From JAXLYX01 sp046351215 (lineage in GTDB: Bacteria; Myxococcota_A; Polyangia; Polyangiales; Houyiibacteriaceae), in assembly GCA_046351215.1 (NCBI GenBank), contig JAXLYX010000019.1, positions 62,001 to 126,000 of the forward strand: 64,000 bases of DNA, in the 5' to 3' direction. The notes below the pieces were generated by a model. That model had not been told where the DNA came from. It did no database searches and saw only the letters and a list, made by a program, of their open reading frames with translations. Position numbers and translations under genes: made by a program. Of this stretch, positions 48,874-57,634 are shown in pieces. Positions within the stretch are counted from its first letter, which is position 1; every line of letters starts with the position of its first letter.

Positions 48874-51286
48874 GGCGAGCCTCCGGGTTGCGCGGCCGCG
48901 GCCGCACACGCGCTGCGCACTTCTTGTAGTCGGGCTGCTTCGAGATGGGGCAGTGCGCTTCGAGCGTGAGCTCGTTGACGAGGAGCCTCTCGTCGAAGAA
49001 GGGGACGAAGAGCGAGCCCCGCGGAGGGGCGCCGCGACCGTCGATCCAGACCGGGAGCTCCATCGAGCCACGACGGGTCTCGACCACGACCACGTCCCCG
49101 TCGGCGACGCCCATCGCGTTCGCGTCCTCGCGGTGCATCTCGACGTACGCTTGCGGCATGGCACGCCGCAGGGGAGCCACGCGCATCGTCATCGAGCCCG
49201 TGTGCCAATGCTCGATCACGCGGCCCGTGCAGAGCCAGAACGGGAAGCTCGCGTCGGGGACCTCGGGCGGGGCCACGTAGGGCTCGACCCAGAGCTGGGC
49301 GCGATCGTCGCGGCTCGTCGAGTGGTAGAACTGGATGCCCTTGCCGCGCGCGACGTAGGGATCCTGTCCCTCGACGAAGCGGTAGCGCGTCTCCTGCCAG
49401 CGGCCGTTCCGCTCCACGACGGGCCAACGGAGGCCGCGCGCGCGGACGTACTCGCGGTAGGGCGCGAGGTCCTTGTGCTTGAAGCGCGAGAAGTGCCGGT
49501 ACTCCTCGAAGAGGCGCTCGTCCACGTTGACGTCGTAGTAGTGGGCGAAGTCCCAGATCGGGACCTCGTTCCCCTGCGCATCGGTCGTATGGAACAGGAA
49601 GCGACCGTCCTTGTCGCGCATGCCCGGATGGCCGAGCTCGAACAGCCGATGCGCCACGGCGATCGTCTGCCAGCAGTCGTCGCGTGCCTCGCCTGGGGGC
49701 GGCACCATGCGGAACCACTGCTGCGTCCTCCGCTCGGAGTTCCCGAACATGCCGTTCTTCTCGACCCACATCGCGGACGGGAGCACGAGGTCGGCGGCCC
49801 GCGCGGTGGCGGTCGGGTACACGTCGGAGACGATCAGGAACTTCTCCGGATCGCGTCGGCTCGGATCGAAGAGCAGGTGGGTGTTCGGTAGCGACTGGGC
49901 CGGATTCGTCACCTGCACCCAGAGCGTGTGGATGTCGCCGCCCTGGCTCGCGGGCTTCGAGAAGCGCTTCCACATCTCGACGGTGTGGTAGCCGGGCCGT
50001 GGGTTGATGCGCCCCGGAGGGAGGTTCCAGATCTCCTCCGCCTCCTGGCGATGCTGGGCCTCGGCCACGAGGAGCCCGCCCGGGAGCGCGTGCGCGAGCG
50101 TGCCCACCTCGCGGGCGGTGCCGCAGGCGGAGGGCTGGCCCGTGAGGCTCTGCGGCCCGTCGCCGGGCTTGCCCCAGTGTCCGGAGAGCAGGTGCACGCC
50201 GTGGATGAGGCGGTTCATCGACGTTCCGCGCGTGTGCTGGTTCACGCCCATGCACCAGAGGCTCGTGATCTTCAGCCGGCGGTCGGCGAAGAGGCGCGCG
50301 AGGAAGCGGAGATCCTCGGGCGGCACCCCCGCGAGCTCCTGCACGCGCTCGGGCGTGAACGACTCGAGGTTCCGCTTGAACGCGTCGAACGTGCTCGGCT
50401 GACCCTTCAGATCCGGGTTGCCGGGAGCGTGCCGGAACGCGCAGTAGCGCTCGACGAACGTCCGGTCGTAGGTGTTCTCCCGGATCAGCAGGTTCATGAT
50501 GCCGTTGGCGATCGCCATGTCGCCCTGCGGCAGGAACTCGATGTAGCGATCGGCGAAGCCGGTCGTGCGGGTGCGCCGGGTGCCGATGTCGATGATGCGC
50601 ACGGTCTCGCCGCGGCTGCGTCGGTCGACGATGCGCGAGAAGAGGACGGGATGCATCTCCGCCGGGTTGTTGCCCCAGAGGAGGATCACGTCGGCCGTGT
50701 CGAGGTCGTCGAAGCAGCTCGCGGGCTCGTCGACGCCGTACGTCGAGATGAAGCCCGTGACGGCCGAGGCCATGCAGAGGCGGGCGTTCGGGTCGATGTG
50801 GTTGTTCGACAGGCCCGCCTTCATGAGCTTCTGGGCCGCGTATCCCTCCGGGATCGTCCACTGCCCGGAGCCGTAGAACGCGAAGCCCGCCGGATTGCCC
50901 ATGATCCGGCGCGAGATGACGTCGATCGCCTCGGGCCAGGAGATCGGGACGAGCGCGCCGTTCCGACGGAGCAAGGGGCGCGTGAGGCGGTCCTGACCGT
51001 AGAGCGCGAGGCCGACGTGGTAGCCCTTCACGCAGAGCAGCCCCTTGTTCACGGGCGCCTGCCGATCGCCCGCGATGGCGACCACGCGGCGGTTCTTCAC
51101 GCCCACCTGAACGGTGCAGCCCGTGCCGCAGAACCGGCAGGGGGCCTTGTCCCAGGTGACTCCGGAGCCGACGCGTTCGCGCACCGTCGGGTCGAGCGGA
51201 TCGGCCTCGTCGGCCGATACGGAGCCCGCGGCGGCGGCCGTCGCGGCGGCCATCGCCGTCATCTTGAGGAAATCGCGGCGTTCCAT
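48866..51286 (-). CDS. napA: Periplasmic nitrate reductase catalytic subunit
   Basis: An 806-residue Mo-bis-MGD enzyme that reduces nitrate to nitrite in the periplasm. Tat motif RRDFLK at residues 3-8, [4Fe-4S] ligands Cys50, Cys53, Cys57 and Cys85, and the molybdenum ligand Cys171 in NARLCMASA. Complete, with the C-terminal segment LEAHCPISKQPDYKKCA of NapA. It is followed by napB and preceded by napD, its Tat chaperone, 4 bp away. Confidence 0.95.
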   Translation of the reverse strand: MERRDFLKMTAMAAATAAAAGSVSADEADPLDPTVRERVGSGVTWDKAPCRFCGTGCTVQVGVKNRRVVAIAGDRQAPVNKGLLCVKGYHVGLALYGQDRLTRPLLRRNGALVPISWPEAIDVISRRIMGNPAGFAFYGSGQWTIPEGYAAQKLMKAGLSNNHIDPNARLCMASAVTGFISTYGVDEPASCFDDLDTADVILLWGNNPAEMHPVLFSRIVDRRSRGETVRIIDIGTRRTRTTGFADRYIEFLPQGDMAIANGIMNLLIRENTYDRTFVERYCAFRHAPGNPDLKGQPSTFDAFKRNLESFTPERVQELAGVPPEDLRFLARLFADRRLKITSLWCMGVNQHTRGTSMNRLIHGVHLLSGHWGKPGDGPQSLTGQPSACGTAREVGTLAHALPGGLLVAEAQHRQEAEEIWNLPPGRINPRPGYHTVEMWKRFSKPASQGGDIHTLWVQVTNPAQSLPNTHLLFDPSRRDPEKFLIVSDVYPTATARAADLVLPSAMWVEKNGMFGNSERRTQQWFRMVPPPGEARDDCWQTIAVAHRLFELGHPGMRDKDGRFLFHTTDAQGNEVPIWDFAHYYDVNVDERLFEEYRHFSRFKHKDLAPYREYVRARGLRWPVVERNGRWQETRYRFVEGQDPYVARGKGIQFYHSTSRDDRAQLWVEPYVAPPEVPDASFPFWLCTGRVIEHWHTGSMTMRVAPLRRAMPQAYVEMHREDANAMGVADGDVVVVETRRGSMELPVWIDGRGAPPRGSLFVPFFDERLLVNELTLEAHCPISKQPDYKKCAARVRPRPRNPEARRE

Positions 51287-51290
51287 GGTC

Positions 51291-51566
51291 TCACCTCTCG
51301 GAGCGGGAGCGACGAGGCAACCGCTCCACGCGATCGACGTCGGAGAAGTCGTGGAAGACGAGGTCGACGAAGAGCACTCCCGACGTCTTCGAGACGCGCT
51401 CGAGGGCGCTCTCGTGCTCTTCGACTCCGTCGGTGTCGACGGTGGCAGGGAGACGACCGTCGACGGCCGAGCCGAGCTCGAGGCCGCGGAGGTCGCGGAG
51501 GCAACCGATCACGGCGTCGGTGTCCGCCGTCCGATCGAGGTGGAGGACGAGCGCGCTGATCGGCAT
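51291..51566 (-). CDS. napD: NapD, Tat-proofreading chaperone for NapA
   Basis: A 91-residue ferredoxin-fold protein that binds the NapA twin-arginine signal and holds back export until the cofactor is inserted. MPISALVLHLD at the N-terminus and GVLFVDLVFHDF match NapD strands; the C-terminal tail is basic. Located between the NrfD-like gene (1-bp gap) and napA (4-bp gap). Confidence 0.8.
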   Translation of the reverse strand: MPISALVLHLDRTADTDAVIGCLRDLRGLELGSAVDGRLPATVDTDGVEEHESALERVSKTSGVLFVDLVFHDFSDVDRVERLPRRSRSER

Positions 51567-51567
51567 C

Positions 51568-52860
51568 TCACGTCCCTCCCTTCGAGGCGTCGGCCGCCAT
51601 CGACTCCGGGGCGTGCATCTCGCCGCTCATCGCGTGGAGCGCGATGCGGAGCCCGACGGTGAAGACCATGAGACCCACGGCCCAGATACCGGCCGTGACC
51701 TTCCACTCGGCCAGGCTCGGCGAGTACGGGACGATCTCGTGGAGCGTGCTCGGGATGAAGCCGGGCACGATGAGGCCCATGCCCTTCTCGATCCAGACGC
51801 CGACGAAGGTGAGCACGAGCGCGGTGTTCAGCACGGCGCGGCGGCTCGAGAGGGGCGGCGTGAGGAAGACGATCGCCGCCGTCACGTTGAAGGCGATGGC
51901 CGTCCAGATCCAGGGCACGAGCTCGTGGTGCCCGTGGAGCCCGACGAAGAGGTAGCGCGCGGAGGCGACGTGCGAGCCGCCCGCGTAGAACTCGGCGAAG
52001 GCCTCGGCTCCGAGCATGAAGAGGTTCACGAGCGAGGTGATTCGGATGATCGCGACCAGCGTGTCGATCGCGCCCTTCGGGACGGCGAAGCGCAGCGTCT
52101 TCTCGACCAGCTGGAGCGAGAGGACGATGAAGGCCGGACCCGTGACGAAGGCGGAGGCGAGGAAGCGAGGCGCGAGCAGCGCCGAGTTCCAGAACGGACG
52201 TCCTCCGAGGCCCGCGTAGAGGAAGGCGGTCACGGTGTGGATCGAGATCGCCCAGGCGATCGAGACGAAGACGAAGGGCACGTACCACTTCGGGTTCGGC
52301 CGCTTGCCGAGCCACCGCTGGTAGATGAGGTAGCCGACGACGTGCAGGTTGATCAGCAGGTAGCCGTTCAACACGAGCACGTCCCACGTCAGCATCGAGA
52401 TCGGCCAGTTGAAGCGACCGATGCCCGGGAGGATGTGCCAGAAGCGGTCGGGGCGGCCCATGTCCGCGACCACGAACATCAGGCACATCACGATCGCGGC
52501 GATGGCCAGCACCTCGCCGACGATGACGACCTCGTGCATGTCCTCGTCGTGGTAGAGGTACGCGGGGATGACCATCATCACGCCGCCGGCCGCGAGACCG
52601 ACCATGAACGTGAAGTTGGCGATGTAGAGACCCCACGAGACGTGGTCGGTCATCCCCGTCACGGCCATCCCGCGCGCCACCTGTCCCGCCCACGTATGAG
52701 CGCCGACGAGGGCGATCGCCGTGAGCAGGATCATCCAGGCGTAGAAGAGCCGCGAGCCGTTCGTCGCCTCGTCGAAGGCGTCGAGGAGGAAGCGGGGATA
52801 CGTCACGCCGTGCCGGGTGCGTCGCGAATGCGTGGTCTGGTCGGCCATCGCGCGCCTCAT
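51568..52860 (-). CDS. NrfD/PsrC-like membrane quinol dehydrogenase subunit
   Basis: A 430-residue polytopic protein with about ten transmembrane helices of the NrfD/polysulfide-reductase C family. It oxidises membrane quinol and passes electrons to a partner iron-sulfur protein. Motifs such as SWGLYIANFTFMVGLAAGG and DMGRPDRFWHILPGIG are conserved in this family. The ATG at 52860 overlaps the iron-sulfur gene stop (ATGA). It appears to stand in for NapC or NapH. Confidence 0.88.
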   Translation of the reverse strand: MRRAMADQTTHSRRTRHGVTYPRFLLDAFDEATNGSRLFYAWMILLTAIALVGAHTWAGQVARGMAVTGMTDHVSWGLYIANFTFMVGLAAGGVMMVIPAYLYHDEDMHEVVIVGEVLAIAAIVMCLMFVVADMGRPDRFWHILPGIGRFNWPISMLTWDVLVLNGYLLINLHVVGYLIYQRWLGKRPNPKWYVPFVFVSIAWAISIHTVTAFLYAGLGGRPFWNSALLAPRFLASAFVTGPAFIVLSLQLVEKTLRFAVPKGAIDTLVAIIRITSLVNLFMLGAEAFAEFYAGGSHVASARYLFVGLHGHHELVPWIWTAIAFNVTAAIVFLTPPLSSRRAVLNTALVLTFVGVWIEKGMGLIVPGFIPSTLHEIVPYSPSLAEWKVTAGIWAVGLMVFTVGLRIALHAMSGEMHAPESMAADASKGGT

Positions 52861-53765
52861 TTGTCGAAGAAGTAGAAGAAGCGGGGATGGGTCCCGAGCT
52901 CCTCCTTGAGCACGAAGACCCGCTTGTTCTCGAGGACCCAGCGGATCTCCGAGCCCGGGTCGAGGACGTTGCCGAAGACGCGTGCGCCGGTCGGGCACGC
53001 CTCGAGGCAAGCCGGCAGCCTGCCTTCGCGGGTGCGGTGCAGGCAGAAGGTGCATTTCTCGACGACGCCCTGCGGACGGATCCGGTTCGAGAGCAGGCCC
53101 TGGTCGGGGTTGATCTCGTCGGCGGGAATCTCCGGGGCCGACCAGTTGAAGCGCCGCGCGTGGTAGGGGCAGGCGGCTTCGCAGTAGCGGCAGCCGATGC
53201 ACCAGTTGTAGTCGACGACGACGATGCCGTCGGGCTCCTGCCAGGTCGCCTCGACCGGACAGACGTGCGTGCAGGGCGGGTTCTCGCACTGTTGGCATTG
53301 CACCGGCAGGTAGAACTTGCCCGGAGCCGGCACGGCATGGTCGTAGCTCGCGTTGCCGTGCTCGAGATCGAGCGAGCCGACGTCCATCTCGAGCACGCGG
53401 ATGTACGACTGGTGCGTGCGCCGATCGTGGTTGTTCTCCTGATGGCAGGCTTCCGCGCAGCGACGGCAGCCGATGCAGATCGAGAGGTTCAGCGCGTAGG
53501 CGAACTGCACGTCCTCGGTCGGACGGATGTCGCGGATCGTCACTTCGCGGCCGTAGCGGCGCGCGGTGTCGGCCTCGAGGCGGGCGATCAGGCGTGCGAT
53601 GTCGCCCGCGTCGAGCTCCTTGTAGTGCTTCTGCAGGAAGTCGTCGACGCTGGTGGTCGCGGTGAGCTCGGTGAGGGGCGCGAGCGCGCGTGCGAACGCG
53701 GCGGCTCCGAGCGTCGCTCCGACGACCTTCAGCGCCTTGCGGCGTCCGACGCGTTCGTCAGTCAT
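52857..53765 (-). CDS. NrfC/DsrO-like four-cluster iron-sulfur protein
   Basis: A 302-residue periplasmic ferredoxin. A Tat-type signal (GRRKALKVVG) is followed by four 4-Cys motifs for [4Fe-4S] clusters: CIGCRRCAEACH, CQQCENPPCTHVCP, CIGCRYCEAACP and CTFCLHRT...CLEACP. The order and length match NrfC/DsrO, the partner of NrfD. Its ATG overlaps the cytochrome gene stop by 8 nt (ATGACTGA). It relays quinol electrons toward the cytochromes. Confidence 0.88.
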   Translation of the reverse strand: MTDERVGRRKALKVVGATLGAAAFARALAPLTELTATTSVDDFLQKHYKELDAGDIARLIARLEADTARRYGREVTIRDIRPTEDVQFAYALNLSICIGCRRCAEACHQENNHDRRTHQSYIRVLEMDVGSLDLEHGNASYDHAVPAPGKFYLPVQCQQCENPPCTHVCPVEATWQEPDGIVVVDYNWCIGCRYCEAACPYHARRFNWSAPEIPADEINPDQGLLSNRIRPQGVVEKCTFCLHRTREGRLPACLEACPTGARVFGNVLDPGSEIRWVLENKRVFVLKEELGTHPRFFYFFDK

Positions 53766-54357
53766 GGGAGGCCTCCCGGGGAGCGGGAAGGAAGCGATCA
53801 CGGGGACCCGGGGCCGGGCGGAACGAGCCGAACGCGGGCGCGTGCGGATCGTGGCAGCTCACGCAATGGTTGCGCGTGCGTGGGCCCCGCTCGAGATCCC
53901 AATAGCCGCGCATGCCGCCGTGCGCGCCGTGCGCGTAGTCGCGGGCCTGTGGGCCGTGGCATTGGGAGCAGAGCGTGCGCGCGTCGGTGAGCGCGATCTC
54001 GCGACCGTCGGCGAGGCGCAGCGACTCGCGCTGGGTCGGATGATGACAGGCGGCGCAGCTCAGCGTGCCGTGCACGAGGCGGAGGCCCGTGTGGGGACCC
54101 GCGATGCCGCCGGCGTCGGCCGGGAGAGGACGACCTGCGTCGCCGTCGTGGCAGGTCGTGCACGCCGCGACCGTGGGATCGCCGTGGACGTCCGGCGGAC
54201 CGATCGGGAGCCCCCGGAGGACCTGGGGGATCTCGACCGTGACGCGCTCGGGCCGTCCCGATCGGTGGGGCGCCTGCTCGGTACCGGACGATGGGCCCTC
54301 GCCCTGGCAGGCGCCGAGCAGCAGCGCGAGGGCGAAGACGGGGAGTCGGGGAGACAT
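53758..54357 (-). CDS. Tetraheme c-type cytochrome lipoprotein
   Basis: A 199-residue lipoprotein (signal LLLGAC, Cys17) with four CxxCH sites: CTTCH, CAACH, CSQCH and CVSCH, and extra histidines (HGAHGG, HGTLSC) that can be axial ligands. It opens the operon before the NrfC- and NrfD-like genes, the position held by NrfB-like electron carriers. It probably links the quinol dehydrogenase module to NapB. GGGAG precedes the ATG. Confidence 0.85.
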   Translation of the reverse strand: MSPRLPVFALALLLGACQGEGPSSGTEQAPHRSGRPERVTVEIPQVLRGLPIGPPDVHGDPTVAACTTCHDGDAGRPLPADAGGIAGPHTGLRLVHGTLSCAACHHPTQRESLRLADGREIALTDARTLCSQCHGPQARDYAHGAHGGMRGYWDLERGPRTRNHCVSCHDPHAPAFGSFRPAPGPRDRFLPAPREASHD

Positions 54358-54424
54358 GACGCTCCCGCCCAGAGCAGGAACTGCGCCAAGTCGTAATGCG
54401 CAGATGGGCTACCGAAAAACCGAA

Positions 54425-54438
54425 TGAATCTGCATTCA
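54425..54438. promoter_or_regulatory. Possible FNR/CRP-like box upstream of the nap operon
   Basis: TGAAT-CTGC-ATTCA, an inverted repeat with FNR-type spacing but only partial match to TTGAT-N4-ATCAA. Its centre is about 75 bp before the nap operon start, similar to the porin box. Two TACGGAAT direct repeats (54442-54449 and 54462-54469, 20 bp apart) lie upstream of it. Confidence 0.4.
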
Positions 54439-54500
54439 GTGTACGGAATATGTCCTGACGCTACGGAATCATGGGCGAAATTGGCGCAGCGACTGCATCG

Positions 54501-54523
54501 GGCCGCGCAAGGGCTGCGCGGCC
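54501..54523. terminator. Hairpin terminator after the lipase operon
   Basis: GGCCGCGCA (54501-54509) pairs perfectly with TGCGCGGCC (54515-54523) around a 5-nt loop, 30 bp past the stop at 54553 on the minus strand. A short AATTT follows further on. Confidence 0.7.
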
Positions 54524-54552
54524 GTGCGGTCCTTCCCCCCGAAGCGTTCGGC

Positions 54553-54972
54553 TCAGGGCCCTTCGCCCGACGGATGCCCGAGCGTGTCGGCTTCCTCGGG
54601 GGCGTTCTCGACGGAGGCTTCCGTGGCGACGGGCGCGTCCTCGGCCGGAGCGGCCGTGGGGGATGGCGCCTCGCCGGCCGCCTGCGCCTCGGCCTCCGCC
54701 TCGGCCTTCTCGATCACGTCGAGCGCGACGTCGAGCGACTCGGTGACGGCGTGTCCGACGATCCGGATGATCTGGTAGACGGTCCTCGCGGTCGCGTCGT
54801 GGATCGCATGGACGCCCTTCGAGGGGATCGAGATCGGCGGCACGTGCTCGAGCACCGCGAACGGACGGTCCGCCGTCTCGAGGTGCACCTTCTCGATGGC
54901 GGCCGAGCCATGCTCGATGCCGTCGCGGATCAGATCCTTGAGTCCCCTGAGGCGCTTCGTCGTCTCGCCCAT
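54553..54972 (-). CDS. Small protein paired with a lipase, function unknown
   Basis: A 139-residue soluble protein. Residues 1-95 are helical with AIEKVHLETADRPFAVLEHV and RTVYQIIRIVGHAVTESLDVAL; the last 40 are Ala/Glu/Pro-rich and probably disordered. The start overlaps the hydrolase stop by 1 bp (TGATG), so the two are coupled. A role as partner of the hydrolase is likely from gene order alone. Confidence 0.6.
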   Translation of the reverse strand: MGETTKRLRGLKDLIRDGIEHGSAAIEKVHLETADRPFAVLEHVPPISIPSKGVHAIHDATARTVYQIIRIVGHAVTESLDVALDVIEKAEAEAEAQAAGEAPSPTAAPAEDAPVATEASVENAPEEADTLGHPSGEGP

Positions 54973-55922
54973 CACGTCCCCCCGGCGAATCTTCGCACGG
55001 CCTCCCATACCTGCGCATCCTGGGCGATGGAGAGGTGGTCCTTCCCCGGCAGGATCACGACGTGATCCGGGGGGAAGGCATCCGGTTCCGCCCGGCGGGA
55101 GGCCCCGTTCGTGCTGCTCGGGACCGGGACGATGGCATCGCCGAAGAAGCTCGCCGTGAACGGATCGGGCGAGAGCGTCCCGGCGATCAGGTAGTGCTCG
55201 ATGCTCGGGAGCAGCGGGACGGGGTGGTGCCGATCGCGGAGGCTGAAGCGGCCGGTCGTCGCGGCGCGATCCTCGGGGCGGAGATCGGCGTCGCCGAGAT
55301 CCTTCACGCCAGCGCTGCGCATCGAGGCGATGTCGACCACGAGCCGCGCGTAGGGATCGTCGATCTTCGAGACGATCGTCTGTGCGAAGCGGGCGTAGCG
55401 CTCGAGCGGAGCTCCGCGATGGGGCGTGCCGACGTAGATCGCCTTCTTCACGAGGGGGAGCCAGGCGAGGCCTTCCTCGGCGGCGACGTGACATCCGGCG
55501 CGGGCGACGAGGCCGCCCATGCTGTAGCCGAGCAGGAGGATCTCCTCGACGGGCACGGGATGGTTCGCGACGAGCTCGGACAGGAGGCGTGCGAACGAGC
55601 GGCCGTTGTCCGGGATCGGGAGGCCCGTGTTGTAGCGGACGTACCAGGGCGTGTAGCCGAGCTCCTTCGCGAGGAGCTGGCCGTAGTCGTCGCCTCCGCG
55701 GAAGCTCCAGATCGCTTCGGTGCACATCAGGCCGTGCAGGAGCACGACGATCTTGCCCGTCGCCTCGGGGCGCGCGCGGCGGAGCGACGCGCGATCGAGG
55801 GGGAGCTCGCGGTCCTCGTGCGCGAGCATCATCGAGGTCGCGAGCCCGTTGCCCGTACGGACGAGGTAGTCGCCGACGGCGCCGTTGAGCGCGGCGATGG
55901 CGAATTCGAGGAATCGACCCAT
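54972..55922 (-). CDS. Alpha/beta-fold lipase/esterase
   Basis: A 316-residue serine hydrolase: oxyanion region VVLLHGLMCTEAIW, nucleophile elbow GYSMGG, YVGTPHRGAPLERYA typical of triacylglycerol-lipase-like and PGAP1-like proteins, and a C-terminal histidine in PGKDHLSIAQD. No signal peptide. Probably acts on lipid esters in the cytosol or at the inner membrane. Translationally coupled to the small downstream protein. Confidence 0.78.
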   Translation of the reverse strand: MGRFLEFAIAALNGAVGDYLVRTGNGLATSMMLAHEDRELPLDRASLRRARPEATGKIVVLLHGLMCTEAIWSFRGGDDYGQLLAKELGYTPWYVRYNTGLPIPDNGRSFARLLSELVANHPVPVEEILLLGYSMGGLVARAGCHVAAEEGLAWLPLVKKAIYVGTPHRGAPLERYARFAQTIVSKIDDPYARLVVDIASMRSAGVKDLGDADLRPEDRAATTGRFSLRDRHHPVPLLPSIEHYLIAGTLSPDPFTASFFGDAIVPVPSSTNGASRRAEPDAFPPDHVVILPGKDHLSIAQDAQVWEAVRRFAGGT

Positions 55923-56016
55923 GGCTCACTCGTACCGCGAAGCGGGGAGGAGAGGAAGGTGGGGAGGGGGAGGGGCGCTCACGCTTCCCGCATCCACCCT
56001 CTGGTACCGTACGAAG

Positions 56017-56643
56017 ATGAGCGTTCGATCCGGCCTCAGAATCGAAGGCATCCTGTCGCATCCCTGGCGCGGCGCCTGCCTCTTGGCTCTACTCGCTTCG
56101 TGTCATTGGGGAGGGGACTCCCGACCGTGGGCTGGCGAAGAAGGTCCTGGGCCCAGCGATGCCATCTCCACCTCGACCGTCTCCCTCGCGACGGTGCGCA
56201 GCACACAGGCGATCCAGTGCACCGGACCCGCCGACGAGCTCGCCGAGCTCGGGACGCTCTGCAGCCGGACCTCCATCTCCACGAACATGGCTCTCGGGGC
56301 TGGCGACATGGGGTTCGTGCTCGCCTCGCCGAACCAGGACGCACCGTGGATGATCGCGGTGTTCGGGTATCTGGAGCCGAGCGTGACGAGGTTCTCGGAC
56401 CACGCCCAGGACATCCGCTACGCGGCTTTCATGGTTCCGCAGCCGGGACCCTGGTCGGACCCGAACGACTTCTGGGACGCCTCGTTCGGACGCTGGATGG
56501 AGGGCGAGCCGCTCTCCGGGACGATGGAGACGTTCCAAGCGATTCCGACGACATGCTCCGACGGGGTCTTCATGGGCCGAGGCGTTCTGACGTGGCGCCA
56601 CACGCGGATCGAATTCGCATGGGATGCAGGCATCGCCTGTTGA
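56017..56643 (+). CDS. Putative lipoprotein, function unknown
   Basis: A 208-residue exported protein, signal ending LLASC (Cys31). The mature part has cysteines in CTGPADELAELGTLC and near the C-terminus and no recognised domain. GC content and codon use look somewhat lower than in neighbours. The ATG at 56017 is preferred because it gives a workable signal peptide. Confidence 0.5.
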   Translation: MSVRSGLRIEGILSHPWRGACLLALLASCHWGGDSRPWAGEEGPGPSDAISTSTVSLATVRSTQAIQCTGPADELAELGTLCSRTSISTNMALGAGDMGFVLASPNQDAPWMIAVFGYLEPSVTRFSDHAQDIRYAAFMVPQPGPWSDPNDFWDASFGRWMEGEPLSGTMETFQAIPTTCSDGVFMGRGVLTWRHTRIEFAWDAGIAC

Positions 56644-56863
56644 TGAGCGGTGGCTCGTAGGCGCGCCGCTGGCCGATCGGTTTCGTCGGGTGAGGTGCAT
56701 GCGCGCTGCCCCGTTCGGACGATCTGATCGCACGATCGGGTGCGCCCCTGTGATCGTGGATCGCTGCTGAAATTGCGCTCATCGTGAAGTCTCGACGTTC
56801 ACGGCGCGTCTCTCGTCGGTTCGCTGTACGAGCGAGCCGAGCCAAACGGGGAAGGCGGGGAGC

Positions 56864-57634
56864 ATGACCGGGCAGATCCGCGATCGAGACCGCATGCGGC
56901 AGGTGAAGCTCTTCCACGGCCACCGGTACGGAAGCATCTCCCCGACGGACGTCGATGCGTTCCTCGACTTCGGCGATCAGCTCTGCGTCTTCGTCGAGAC
57001 GAAGCACGTGCGCGCCAATCCGAGCCACGGACAGCTCCTCGCGCTCGAGCGGCTCTGCGCGGGATGCCAATCCGAGCAACGGGATGCCGTCGTGGTGATC
57101 ACGCGCCACGAAACCGACGGGGATATCGATCTCGCTGCCACACGGGTCGAGAGGTTCTTCCACGGCGACGCGTGGTACCGGACGCATCCCTCGTGGACGC
57201 TGCGGGAGGCGATCGACCTCTTCTGGGCGAACGTCGAGCGCGGGGCCCAGCTCGTCGATGGAGCTCCCCTCCGAACCGGCGACGGTCGCATTGGAATCGG
57301 ACGCGGCCTTCCCGCTGGCGCCCTGGCCATGTTGGGCGACCGTTTGCGAGGGGGCGACGGAGTGCGTTTGCGAGTACCGCCGGAAGGGCGGCGGCGCCGA
57401 AGGCGTCTACTACACTCCGGCCTGGGGTTTCGATCGCCCCGCTGCGGTCCTGCAGATCGTTCGCCCGTGACGGACCGTCCGCTCAGTGCCCATCGCTCCC
57501 CCAGAGCGCCCGCAGCCTCGCGTCCCTCCCACACCCGAGCCGGTACTCCTGATACCGGACCGGATGCGTGCGGTGGAAGTCCTGGTGGTAGTCTTCCGCC
57601 TCGTAGAAGGGACCGGCCGGGAGCACGCGCGTGA
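56864..57634 (+). CDS. PD-(D/E)XK-nuclease-like protein, probable frameshift
   Basis: The first ~125 codons look real: DVDAFLDFGDQLCVFVETKH has the D...E-x-K spacing of PD-(D/E)XK nucleases, followed by HGQLLALERLC and CQSEQ. After about 57250 the frame turns to Arg/Gly/Pro-rich text and runs 152 bp antisense into msrA, which is unlikely to be real. A neighbouring frame from 57258 to 57470 (MELPSEPATVALE... ending AAVLQIVRP) looks more protein-like. So either the gene is frameshifted near 57240-57260 or the real stop is missed. Confidence 0.4.
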   Translation: MTGQIRDRDRMRQVKLFHGHRYGSISPTDVDAFLDFGDQLCVFVETKHVRANPSHGQLLALERLCAGCQSEQRDAVVVITRHETDGDIDLAATRVERFFHGDAWYRTHPSWTLREAIDLFWANVERGAQLVDGAPLRTGDGRIGIGRGLPAGALAMLGDRLRGGDGVRLRVPPEGRRRRRRLLHSGLGFRSPRCGPADRSPVTDRPLSAHRSPRAPAASRPSHTRAGTPDTGPDACGGSPGGSLPPRRRDRPGARA

